From an uncultured Chitinophaga sp. (lineage in GTDB: Bacteria; Bacteroidota; Bacteroidia; Chitinophagales; Chitinophagaceae), in the NCBI RefSeq assembly GCF_937874145.1, contig NZ_CALNBI010000026.1, positions 1-6,395 of the forward strand: DNA of 6,395 bases, read 5' to 3'. Made by a program: the position numbers and the translations under genes. The notes under the pieces are model-generated. The model saw only the letters and a program-made list of their open reading frames with translations, searched no databases and was not told where the DNA came from. Shown here piece after piece: positions 1-6,395 of the stretch. Positions within the stretch are counted from its first letter, which is position 1; each line of letters opens with the position of its first letter.

Positions 1-1
1 C

Positions 2-688
2 GGCACGCCCGACCGCTATGCCGCGGCCGTGGACGAAGCGAAAAGGCTGGCGGAAGCGGATTTTGTGGTAACGTTCGGATTGAAGCCCACTTACCCGGAA
101 ACCGGGTTCGGATATATCCACCATCAGGGCAACGATGTGCTGCGGTTCGTGGAAAAGCCCGATGCTGCCACCGCGTCGTTCATGCTCGATAACGGGGATT
201 ATTTGTGGAACAGCGGGATTTTTTGCGCGAGGGCTTCCGTCATCCTCGACGAACTGCTCAGCCATTCCCCCGCCATCTACCACGCCGCTTCCCGCGCTGC
301 CGCCGAGCTGGTGCGCACGGGCAGCATTTCCCGCGAGGTCATGATCGCCATCCCGTCCGACAGTATCGACTACGCCGTGATGGAAAAAAGCGACCGCGTG
401 AAAGTGGTGCCCAGCGATATGGAGTGGAGCGACGTAGGCAGCTACGAAGCCCTCACCCAGGCCCTCACCCAGCAATTCCAGTACTCCAACGACCAGGCCG
501 TTTTCATCGACAGCGATCCCGGCAATAGCACCGTTATCGGGAAAAACAAACTGGTGGCGCTGGTGGGCGTGGACAATATGGTGGTGGTCGACACGCCGGG
601 GGCATTGCTCATCATGCAGAAAGGAAAAGGACAAGTCATTAAACAATTGCACAACTGGGTCGCCGAAAACCGGCCCGAACTGCTGTAA
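2..688 (+). CDS. manC: Mannose-1-phosphate guanylyltransferase, 3' part (5' end outside window)
   Basis: Makes GDP-mannose from mannose-1-phosphate and GTP in the cytoplasm, the entry step to GDP-L-fucose. The frame is open from base 2, giving 228 visible residues before the TAA; the N-terminal nucleotide-binding part with the GxGxRLxPxS-type signature is missing. Family motifs seen, numbered from the first visible residue: TFGLKPTYPETGFGYI (24-39), FVEKP (49-53), LWNSGIF (68-74), SIDYAVMEK (121-129) and WSDVGS (142-147). These are typical of the mannose-1-phosphate guanylyltransferase branch of the nucleotidyltransferases. The protein stops just after the linker that follows the left-handed-helix-like end of the catalytic unit, so it lacks the C-terminal cupin phosphomannose isomerase domain of bifunctional ManC/AlgA enzymes. 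A GTG at 29 is an internal valine codon, not a credible start, because homology continues upstream of it. The fucose synthase gene follows after 13 bases. The family call is firm; the symbol is by function. Confidence 0.93.
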   Translation, partial: GTPDRYAAAVDEAKRLAEADFVVTFGLKPTYPETGFGYIHHQGNDVLRFVEKPDAATASFMLDNGDYLWNSGIFCARASVILDELLSHSPAIYHAASRAAAELVRTGSISREVMIAIPSDSIDYAVMEKSDRVKVVPSDMEWSDVGSYEALTQALTQQFQYSNDQAVFIDSDPGNSTVIGKNKLVALVGVDNMVVVDTPGALLIMQKGKGQVIKQLHNWVAENRPELL

Positions 689-701
689 TCCGCTAACCTA
701 C

Positions 702-1655
702 ATGGAAAAGAACGCTAAAATATATATCGCCGGGCATCGCGGAATGGTGGGCGGCGCTATCAAAAGGAAACTCGAGAATGACGGGTTCCAGCACATCATC
801 ACCCGCACCTCTGGCGAGCTGGACCTGCGCCGGCAAGACCAGGTGCAGGCTTTCTTCGAAGAAGAAAAGCCAGATTACGTATTTCTCGCTGCGGCGAAAG
901 TGGGCGGCATACATGCCAACAACACTTATCGCGCCGAGTTTTTGTACGACAACCTGATGATCGCCGCCAATATCATCCACGCAGCGTACGAACAGAACGT
1001 ACGGAAGCTGATGTTCCTCGGCAGTTCCTGCATTTATCCGCGCATGGCGCCGCAGCCGATCGTGGAAGACAGCTTGCTGACGGGCCCGCTCGAAGCCACC
1101 AACGAGCCTTACGCCATTGCGAAGATCACGGGGATCAAGCTGTGCGAGGCGTACAGAGATCAATACGGCTGCAATTTCATCAGCGTGATGCCGACGAACC
1201 TGTACGGCATCGGCGATAATTACCATCCCGAAAATTCGCATGTGCTGCCCGCGCTCATCCGCCGTTTCCACGAAGCGAAGCAGGCGAATAAGCCGTCGGT
1301 TACGGTTTGGGGAACAGGCACGCCGAAGCGCGAATTCCTGTATGCGGACGACCTGGCCGGGGCCTGCGTCTTCCTCATGGAAAATTATGATGGCCGCGAA
1401 CTGGTGAACATCGGCGCCGGCGAGGATCTCAGCATCCGTGAGCTGGCGGAAACGGTGCGCGACGTGGTGTGTTACGAAGGAGATATCATTTTCGATACCA
1501 CCAAACCGGACGGCACGCCGCGCAAACTGATGGATGTTTCGCGGCTGCACGAGCTGGGATGGAAGCACAGTACGGAGCTTCGCCAGGGCATCGCGCAGGC
1601 GTACGGCGACTTCCTCCGGAAACAATTTCAGCATATGAATGCCATGCATCAATAA
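702..1655 (+). CDS. fcl: GDP-L-fucose synthase (GDP-4-keto-6-deoxymannose 3,5-epimerase/4-reductase)
   Basis: Converts GDP-4-keto-6-deoxy-D-mannose to GDP-L-fucose with NADPH, by epimerisation at C3 and C5 and then reduction at C4; cytoplasmic. It has 317 residues, normal for this extended short-chain dehydrogenase/reductase. The Rossmann motif GHRGMVG is at 11-17. AAAKVGGIHANNTYRAEFLYDN (63-84) is a family hallmark. The active site fits the E. coli enzyme with a one-residue shift: Ser108 and Cys110 in GSSCIYP, Tyr137 and Lys141 in the YxxxK motif, and His180 in the NSHVLPALIRRFHEA segment. PTNLYG (164-169) and REFLYADDLA (210-219) are also conserved. The ATG at 702 lies just before the first beta strand, so the start is well placed, although no Shine-Dalgarno sequence is evident. 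It sits 13 bases after manC and 11 before the UDP-glucose dehydrogenase gene. It is separated from gmd, its usual partner, by that gene. Confidence 0.97.
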   Translation: MEKNAKIYIAGHRGMVGGAIKRKLENDGFQHIITRTSGELDLRRQDQVQAFFEEEKPDYVFLAAAKVGGIHANNTYRAEFLYDNLMIAANIIHAAYEQNVRKLMFLGSSCIYPRMAPQPIVEDSLLTGPLEATNEPYAIAKITGIKLCEAYRDQYGCNFISVMPTNLYGIGDNYHPENSHVLPALIRRFHEAKQANKPSVTVWGTGTPKREFLYADDLAGACVFLMENYDGRELVNIGAGEDLSIRELAETVRDVVCYEGDIIFDTTKPDGTPRKLMDVSRLHELGWKHSTELRQGIAQAYGDFLRKQFQHMNAMHQ

Positions 1656-1666
1656 AATTTTTTGAC

Positions 1667-3001
1667 ATGAAAGTAGTTGTAGTAGGAACAGGATATGTGG
1701 GATTGGTGACTGGCGCCTGCCTGGCGGAAGTAGGGACCGACGTGGTGTGCGTGGACGTGGATGCGGGCAAGATTTCGCGGCTGGAGAAAGGCATCTTGCC
1801 GATTTATGAACCTGGCCTGGAAGAGATCGTGACGCGCAATTTCCGGAATGGACGGCTGAAATTCAGCACCAGTCTTGAATTCAGCATCCCCGACGCGGCC
1901 GTGGCTTTCATCGCCGTGGGAACGCCTCCCGGTGAGGACGGCTCCGCCGACCTGCGGTACGTGCTCCAGGTAGCCAAAGAAATCGGCCACCACATGACCG
2001 CCCCGCTCGTGATCGTCACGAAGAGCACTGTGCCCGTGGGCACCGCCGTGAAAGTGAACCGCGCCGTGAAGGAAGCACTCCAGGACAGGGGCGCCCAGAT
2101 CGATTACGACGTGGCCTCCAACCCCGAATTCCTGAAAGAAGGCGCCGCCGTCGCCGATTTTATGAAGCCCGACCGCATCGTGGTGGGCGTCAATAACGAA
2201 CGCGCGGCCAAAGTGCTGGAATCGCTGTATGCGCCGTTCCTCCTGAACGGGCATCCCATTCTGTTCATGGACGTGGCTTCCGCGGAAATGACAAAATACG
2301 CCGCCAACGCCATGCTGGCCACCAAGATCTCGTTCATGAACGACATCGCCGGGCTCTGCGAGCTGGTGGGCGCGGATGTGAATAAAGTCCGTAAAGGCAT
2401 CGGCAGCGATCCCCGCATCGGGTCGCGGTTTATTTACCCGGGCATCGGGTACGGGGGATCATGCTTTCCGAAAGACGTAAAAGCCCTCATCCGCACCGGC
2501 CTCGAGTACGACCGCAGGCTCCGCATCCTCGAAGCGGTGGAAGCCGTGAACGACGACCAGAAGAAAGTCATGTTTGACAAGATATTCCGTCACTTCGACG
2601 GCCAGCTAAAAAACAAAACAATCGCCCTCTGGGGGCTTTCCTTCAAACCGAACACCGACGACATGCGTGAGGCCCCGTCGCTGGTGCTCGTTGCTTCCCT
2701 CCTGGAAGCCGGCGCCAGCGTGCGGGTGTTCGACCCCGTGGCCATGCACGAAGCACAGAAAACCCTCGGGAACACCGTGGAATGGTGCTCCGATCTCTAC
2801 CATGCCGCCGAAGGCGCCGATGCCGTGGCGCTGATCACGGAATGGAACGAATTCCGCCTGCCCGACTGGAAACGGATCGGCGCGCGCGTGCTGTTCGACG
2901 GCAGAAACATTTACGACGACGTGACGCTGCATAAAAACGGCATCACCTATTACGGCATCGGAACCATTCAACCCTCCATCCAAAAAATGATAACCATATG
3001 A
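1667..3001 (+). CDS. ugd: UDP-glucose 6-dehydrogenase
   Basis: Oxidises UDP-glucose to UDP-glucuronate with two NAD+, supplying an acidic sugar or its derivatives for the glycan; cytoplasmic. It has 444 residues, usual for bacterial UDP-glucose/GDP-mannose dehydrogenases. The N-terminal Rossmann motif GTGYVG is at 7-12, and TKSTVPVGT at 118-126. NPEFLKEG (152-159), Lys210 and Asn214 in EMTKYAANA, and the catalytic Cys266 in GYGGSCFPKD (261-270) form the active-site set. The C-terminal UDP-binding domain shows FKPNTDDMRE (326-335), TEWNEF (391-396) and DGRNIYD (411-417). No catalytic residue seems to be missing. The frame runs open upstream into fcl, but the ATG at 1667 is the true start because the first beta strand and glycine motif begin there. 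The start context is A/T-rich without a Shine-Dalgarno sequence. GDP-mannose dehydrogenase, a sister family, is possible, but the motifs and overall pattern favour UDP-glucose as substrate. Confidence 0.95.
   Translation: MKVVVVGTGYVGLVTGACLAEVGTDVVCVDVDAGKISRLEKGILPIYEPGLEEIVTRNFRNGRLKFSTSLEFSIPDAAVAFIAVGTPPGEDGSADLRYVLQVAKEIGHHMTAPLVIVTKSTVPVGTAVKVNRAVKEALQDRGAQIDYDVASNPEFLKEGAAVADFMKPDRIVVGVNNERAAKVLESLYAPFLLNGHPILFMDVASAEMTKYAANAMLATKISFMNDIAGLCELVGADVNKVRKGIGSDPRIGSRFIYPGIGYGGSCFPKDVKALIRTGLEYDRRLRILEAVEAVNDDQKKVMFDKIFRHFDGQLKNKTIALWGLSFKPNTDDMREAPSLVLVASLLEAGASVRVFDPVAMHEAQKTLGNTVEWCSDLYHAAEGADAVALITEWNEFRLPDWKRIGARVLFDGRNIYDDVTLHKNGITYYGIGTIQPSIQKMITI
2998..3001 (+). other. ATGA stop/start overlap between ugd and gmd
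   Basis: The gmd ATG (2998-3000) overlaps the ugd TGA (2999-3001). Both ends are well supported by their protein families. Such an overlap usually means the ribosome ending on the first gene re-initiates on the second, which ties the output of the two enzymes. There is no strong Shine-Dalgarno sequence upstream of the gmd start, which fits re-initiation or the leaderless-like initiation habits of Bacteroidota. Coupling is inferred, not shown. Confidence 0.75.
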
Positions 3002-4095
3002 AAGTCGCATTGATTACCGGCGTAAACGGCCAGGACGGCGCATACCTCGCCGAGCTTTTACTTGAAAAAGGATACATGGTGCACGGCATCAAACGCCGCG
3101 CATCGCTCATCAATACCGAGCGGATCGACCACCTTTACCAGGACCCTCACGAAAAGAATGTCCGCTTTAAACTGCATTACGGTGATATGACGGATTCCAC
3201 CAACCTGATCCGCATTATCCAGGAAACGCAGCCCGACGAAATTTACAACCTGGCGGCCATGAGCCACGTTCGCGTGAGTTTCGATACGCCGGAATATACC
3301 GCCAATGCCGACGGCATCGGCACCCTCCGCATCCTGGAAGCCCTGCGCATCCTGAAGCTGGAGCAGAAGACCCGCGTGTACCAGGCTTCCACTTCCGAAC
3401 TGTACGGCCTCGTGCAGGAAGTGCCCCAGCGCGAGACAACGCCTTTCTACCCACGTTCTCCATATGCCGTTGCAAAAATGTACGCCTACTGGATCACGGT
3501 AAACTACCGCGAAGCCTACGGCATGTTCGCCTGCAACGGCATTCTTTTCAACCACGAATCGCCCCTGCGCGGCGAAACCTTCGTGACCCGCAAGATCACC
3601 CGCGCCGCCGCGGCCATCGTGCTCGGCCTGCAAGAGAAACTTTTCCTCGGCAACCTCGACGCCAAGCGCGACTGGGGCCATGCCAAAGACTATGTGGACG
3701 CGATGTGGCGCATCCTCCAGCAGGATACGCCTGAAGATTTCGTGATCGCCACGGGCATTACGACCACGGTCCGCGATTTCGTGCGCATGGCGTTTGAAGA
3801 AGTAGGCGTGGAACTGGCGTTCATCGGAACCGGCGTTAACGAAACGGCGGTGGTAACGGCTTGCCGCAATAAGGAATTCATCCTGCCCATCGGCAAGGAA
3901 GTAGTGGCGGTGGACCCGAAATATTTCCGTCCGACTGAAGTGGACCTCCTCATCGGCGATCCCACCAAAGCCAAAACTAAGCTGAACTGGGAGCCGGCAT
4001 ACGACCTGCCCGCGCTGGTGAAGGAAATGATGGCCGCGGATGTGGAACTTTTCAGGAAAAAAGACGTGGCGCAACTCGAACATCTGATCGGATAA
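2998..4095 (+). CDS. gmd: GDP-mannose 4,6-dehydratase
   Basis: Dehydrates GDP-D-mannose to GDP-4-keto-6-deoxy-D-mannose using bound NADP+, the branch point to GDP-L-fucose and other 6-deoxyhexoses; cytoplasmic. It has 365 residues, the usual length. The cofactor motif TGVNGQDGAYLAE is at 7-19. The catalytic set matches the E. coli enzyme with a one-residue shift: Thr132 and Glu134 in QASTSELYG, and Tyr156 and Lys160 in SPYAVAK. FNHESPLRGETFVTRKI (184-200), RDWGHAKDYV (224-233) and the VAVDPKYFRPTEVDLLIGDPTKA stretch near the C-terminus are strongly conserved family blocks. The start codon overlaps the ugd stop in an ATGA arrangement, suggesting translational coupling. The flippase gene follows after 13 bases. 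With manC and fcl in the same unit, the route to GDP-L-fucose is complete from mannose-1-phosphate, so fucose is more likely than another product of the 4-keto intermediate. Confidence 0.98.
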   Translation: MKVALITGVNGQDGAYLAELLLEKGYMVHGIKRRASLINTERIDHLYQDPHEKNVRFKLHYGDMTDSTNLIRIIQETQPDEIYNLAAMSHVRVSFDTPEYTANADGIGTLRILEALRILKLEQKTRVYQASTSELYGLVQEVPQRETTPFYPRSPYAVAKMYAYWITVNYREAYGMFACNGILFNHESPLRGETFVTRKITRAAAAIVLGLQEKLFLGNLDAKRDWGHAKDYVDAMWRILQQDTPEDFVIATGITTTVRDFVRMAFEEVGVELAFIGTGVNETAVVTACRNKEFILPIGKEVVAVDPKYFRPTEVDLLIGDPTKAKTKLNWEPAYDLPALVKEMMAADVELFRKKDVAQLEHLIG

Positions 4096-4108
4096 AAATA
4101 AAAGAAGC

Positions 4109-5665
4109 ATGCAGGCAGCGAACAGAGTCGTAATGAATACGGGTTTGCTGTACGGGAAAATGCTGGTCACCATCTTCATCTCCCTGTACTCCACCCGGCT
4201 TGTGCTGAGCGCACTGGGCGCCCTCGACTACGGGATTTTCAATCTCATCGCGGGCGTGATCGCCATGTTGTCTTTTCTCAATATGGCCCTGACGCTTTCC
4301 ACCCAGCGGTATATGTCCTACAATTTGGGAGGCGGGGATATGGAAAGATTGAAGAAGGTCTTCAACGCCAGCATTCTCCTGCACCTGCTGCTGGGGCTCG
4401 GGCTGGTGATCGTGTTCGAGGCGGCGGGGTATTTCCTTTTCGGCCATGTGCTGAACATACCGCCCGAACGGATGGCTGCCGCGAGGATCATTTATCATTT
4501 CATGGTGGTGAGCGCATTTTTCACCATCATTTCCGTGCCTTATGATGCTACAATCAACGCACGGGAAAACATGCTGCTGGTGGCGCTTACGGGCATCGCC
4601 GAAGCAGTGTTGAAACTGTCGGTGGCGCTTGCGTTGCAAAACGCCGGTTCGGACCGGCTGATCCTTTTCGCCGGGCTTACGGCGGCAACGGCCATCGGGC
4701 TGCTGTTGTTCAAGCGCATCTATTGCTCGGTGAAATACCCGGAAAGCCGCATCCGTATTGCGAAGTATAAAGATATGAAGTTGCTGAGGGAAATGTTCGC
4801 CTACGGCGGATGGAACATGTTCGGTGCGGTGAGCGTGGTTACGAGGAACCAGGGCATCGCCATGATCCTGAACGTTTTTTTCGGGACGATCGTGAACGCG
4901 GCCTACGGGATCGCCAACCAGGTAAACGCCCAGCTCAGCTTCTTTTCTGTGACGCTGATGCAGGCGCTCAACCCGCAGATCATGAAAAGCGAAGGGCAGG
5001 GCAACCGGGAACGGATGTTGAAACTGGCGATGATCGCCAGCAAATTTTCATTTTCCCTGCTTGCATTCTTCGCCATCCCGCTGCTGCTGGAAACGCCGTT
5101 TGTGCTGGGTTTGTGGCTGAAGGAAGTGCCGGAATACACGGTCGTTTTTTGCCGGCTGATCCTGCTCTGCACGATGGTGAACCAGCTTTCGGTGGGGATC
5201 CAGGTGGGGGTGCAGTCGGTAGGGAAGATACGGAAGTACCAGATCGCCGTGAGCTCGCTGCTGATGCTGAACCTGCCCGTGGCGTACGTATTGCTGCGGA
5301 TGGGGATGCCGGCGTGGTCGGTACTGGCATCGGCATTAGGCATCGAATTCGTGACTTGTGCATACCGGATCGTGGCGGCCGAACGGCTGATCGGCCTGCC
5401 CGTCCGGGGGTTTTTGGGGAGTGTTGCGGCGAGGGCCGTTGGCAGTGTGCTGCTGGCTTTCTGCATCGTGCTCCTGCCCTACAGGGCCATGGAGGAAGGA
5501 TGGGCTCGGCTGATCGTGACCTGCCTTGTGAGCTCCGCCGCGTTGGCGGGAACGCTGCATTGGGTGGGCCTTTCCGCTTATGAATCCGGCAAAATCCGGG
5601 ATGTGATGACGAAGGCGCTGACGCGGATACATCCGCGGCTCGCCGTGATTAAAAAAGCTGCGTGA
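4109..5665 (+). CDS. Wzx-type oligosaccharide flippase (polysaccharide biosynthesis membrane protein)
   Basis: Probable inner-membrane exporter that flips a lipid-linked oligosaccharide repeat unit to the periplasm. The 518 residues are dominated by long hydrophobic stretches. By eye there are about 12-14 membrane segments, for example near 11-35, 41-63, 88-111, 125-145, 154-176, 181-203, 305-325, 344-368, 376-396, 400-422, 437-456 and 466-487. The topology, the N-terminal STRLVLSALGALDYGIFNLIAG segment (28-49) and the central NAAYGIANQVNAQL segment (263-276) resemble the MATE/PST-like exporters annotated in Bacteroidota glycan clusters. The C-terminal tail is basic and probably cytoplasmic. 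The ATG at 4109 follows an A-rich leader containing AAAGAAG, a weak ribosome-binding candidate. The stop overlaps the next start. Position between sugar-nucleotide genes and a glycosyltransferase supports the role. Substrate cannot be inferred; another MVF-superfamily exporter is the main alternative. Confidence 0.88.
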   Translation: MQAANRVVMNTGLLYGKMLVTIFISLYSTRLVLSALGALDYGIFNLIAGVIAMLSFLNMALTLSTQRYMSYNLGGGDMERLKKVFNASILLHLLLGLGLVIVFEAAGYFLFGHVLNIPPERMAAARIIYHFMVVSAFFTIISVPYDATINARENMLLVALTGIAEAVLKLSVALALQNAGSDRLILFAGLTAATAIGLLLFKRIYCSVKYPESRIRIAKYKDMKLLREMFAYGGWNMFGAVSVVTRNQGIAMILNVFFGTIVNAAYGIANQVNAQLSFFSVTLMQALNPQIMKSEGQGNRERMLKLAMIASKFSFSLLAFFAIPLLLETPFVLGLWLKEVPEYTVVFCRLILLCTMVNQLSVGIQVGVQSVGKIRKYQIAVSSLLMLNLPVAYVLLRMGMPAWSVLASALGIEFVTCAYRIVAAERLIGLPVRGFLGSVAARAVGSVLLAFCIVLLPYRAMEEGWARLIVTCLVSSAALAGTLHWVGLSAYESGKIRDVMTKALTRIHPRLAVIKKAA

Positions 5666-5667
5666 TG
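5663..5667 (+). other. TGATG stop/start overlap between flippase and glycosyltransferase genes
   Basis: The flippase TGA (5663-5665) shares its last base with the glycosyltransferase ATG (5665-5667). An A-run lies just upstream, inside the flippase lysine codons near 5650. The arrangement suggests coupled translation and co-expression of the two genes. Confidence 0.7.
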
Positions 5668-6395
5668 AACATTATATTCTTTACCAACATTAGCACGTTC
5701 CCGTACAACGGAGGCGAGAAGCTGCGGAGTTATTACCTGCTGAAGGCCCTCTCCGACCTGGGGCACACGGTCCATGCCGTGATCCGCAACGAAGAAGAGG
5801 CCGATCTTGCCAGTTACCCGCTTCCAAACGTCGCTTACCATATCCACCCAAAGAAGCCGCTTGCCGTGTCGGAAAGGCTCACGGGCAGCCACTATTTCAC
5901 CAAATCGGGCGCGGTGCTGGCTTTATTCGAACAGATTTGCCGGGAGCACAAGATTGACGCGGCCGTGCTGGACTATGGATATGTGGGCCATTACATTGGG
6001 TTTTTCCGCCGGCGCGGCATCCGGGTGGTACTGGGCACGCACAACGCACAGCCCGAAATCTCGCGACAGCTGCCTGCCCGCAGCCTCCTGCAGAAGATCC
6101 GCAAAATGCAGCTGGTAACATTGGAACAATGGCACGAACGCAGCTACTTCTCCAAGGCAGACGCGGTACTGGTAGTCAGCCATCACGACCTCGATTATCA
6201 CCGCCGTTTCATCGACGCCAAAAAGCTCTTCCTTGTTCCCAATTTCCTCGACGAAACGGAATACGCGGTGAAAGCCCCACGGCAACAGCGCCTTCTGGTC
6301 ATGACGGCCAACTTTACCGTGTACCAGAACCTCGAAGGCCTGCGCTGGTTCGTTAACCAGGTCTGGAACCCGCAACTCGCCGGGAGATTCCGGCT
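5665..6395 (+). CDS. GT4-like glycosyltransferase, N-terminal part (3' end outside window)
   Basis: Likely retaining, GT-B fold glycosyltransferase that adds one sugar to the growing repeat unit at the cytoplasmic face. The frame is open from the ATG at 5665 to the window end, giving 243 complete codons. The start is supported by the first beta strand (MNIIFFTNIS) followed by a glycine-containing loop, YNGGEKLRSYYLLKALSDLGHTVHAV (14-39), the acceptor-domain opening common in GT4 enzymes. Further support: GTHNAQPE (124-131), similar to the HN-containing strand end of this group; ADAVLVVSHHD (165-175); VPNFLD (191-196), equivalent to the VPNGVD linker; and NLEGLRWFVNQVWNPQL (222-238), like the opening of the nucleotide-binding domain in GT4 proteins. 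The EX7E-type donor-binding region would lie beyond the window, so donor and linkage are unknown. Its start overlaps the flippase stop (TGATG), pointing to coupled translation. No signal peptide or membrane segment is seen. Confidence 0.87.
   Translation, partial: MNIIFFTNISTFPYNGGEKLRSYYLLKALSDLGHTVHAVIRNEEEADLASYPLPNVAYHIHPKKPLAVSERLTGSHYFTKSGAVLALFEQICREHKIDAAVLDYGYVGHYIGFFRRRGIRVVLGTHNAQPEISRQLPARSLLQKIRKMQLVTLEQWHERSYFSKADAVLVVSHHDLDYHRRFIDAKKLFLVPNFLDETEYAVKAPRQQRLLVMTANFTVYQNLEGLRWFVNQVWNPQLAGRFR

Noticed and set aside
693..1652. Open frame of 319 codons on the minus strand, almost exactly opposite fcl
   Set aside because: It mirrors a strongly conserved plus-strand enzyme codon for codon, and its translation is rich in His, Arg and Val without recognisable motifs. 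This is the usual antisense shadow in GC-rich coding DNA.
1469..1666. In-frame extension of ugd upstream into fcl
   Set aside because: The extra 66 residues overlap the conserved C-terminus of fcl and precede the Rossmann beta strand that normally begins this family; the ATG at 1667 gives the standard length.
1653..1666. A/T-rich gap before ugd, considered as a Bacteroidota -7 promoter element (TAnnTTTG)
   Set aside because: TA and TTTG are both present but the spacing does not match, and no -33 TTTG-type element at the right distance was recognised. It is more likely just an A/T-rich start context.
3058..4194. Open frame of 378 codons on the minus strand opposite gmd and the flippase start
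   Set aside because: It lies opposite two well-supported genes and crosses their junction, and its composition looks like an antisense translation with no family resemblance.
5640..5665. A-run near the end of the flippase gene, considered as a terminator or slippage site
   Set aside because: There is no preceding GC-rich hairpin with a U-tract on the plus strand, and the frame continues normally to its stop; the A-run simply encodes lysines.
5923..6375. Minus-strand open frame of 150 codons, and an overlapping plus-strand frame at 5807-6118
   Set aside because: Both lie within the glycosyltransferase frame that runs from 5665 to the window end and carries recognisable GT4-like landmarks; these are shadows of it.

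Overview
The window is an uninterrupted stretch of six co-directional plus-strand genes from a surface-polysaccharide (capsule, exopolysaccharide or O-antigen) biosynthesis cluster. The first and last genes are cut by the window edges. Three junctions have gaps of 11-13 bases and two have short stop/start overlaps, so the genes very probably form one transcription unit whose promoter and terminator lie outside. No RNA gene, mobile element, CRISPR array or repeat of note is visible.

Layout: (1) the 3' part of mannose-1-phosphate guanylyltransferase, ending at 688; (2) GDP-L-fucose synthase, 702-1655; (3) UDP-glucose 6-dehydrogenase, 1667-3001; (4) GDP-mannose 4,6-dehydratase, 2998-4095; (5) a multi-pass membrane protein of the Wzx-type oligosaccharide flippase kind, 4109-5665; (6) the N-terminal two thirds or so of a GT4-like glycosyltransferase, 5665 to the window end.

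How they work together: genes 1, 4 and 2 are consecutive steps from mannose-1-phosphate to GDP-mannose, then GDP-4-keto-6-deoxymannose, then GDP-L-fucose. Gene 3 converts UDP-glucose to UDP-glucuronate. The glycosyltransferase would use sugar nucleotides to build a lipid-linked repeat unit, and the flippase would move that unit across the inner membrane. The predicted glycan therefore probably contains L-fucose and a glucuronic acid (or a sugar derived from it), a precursor set shared with colanic acid. This is inference from gene content; the glycan structure cannot be read from the sequence.

Organism: probably a GC-rich member of the Bacteroidota (Chitinophagaceae-like), tentatively. The reasons are the protein flavour (guanylyltransferase without the C-terminal isomerase domain; flippase type), the near absence of Shine-Dalgarno sequences before the starts, and A/T-rich start contexts in otherwise GC-rich DNA. 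I found no sign of a new biological system; this looks like a well-formed but conventional glycan cluster with a slightly unusual gene order.
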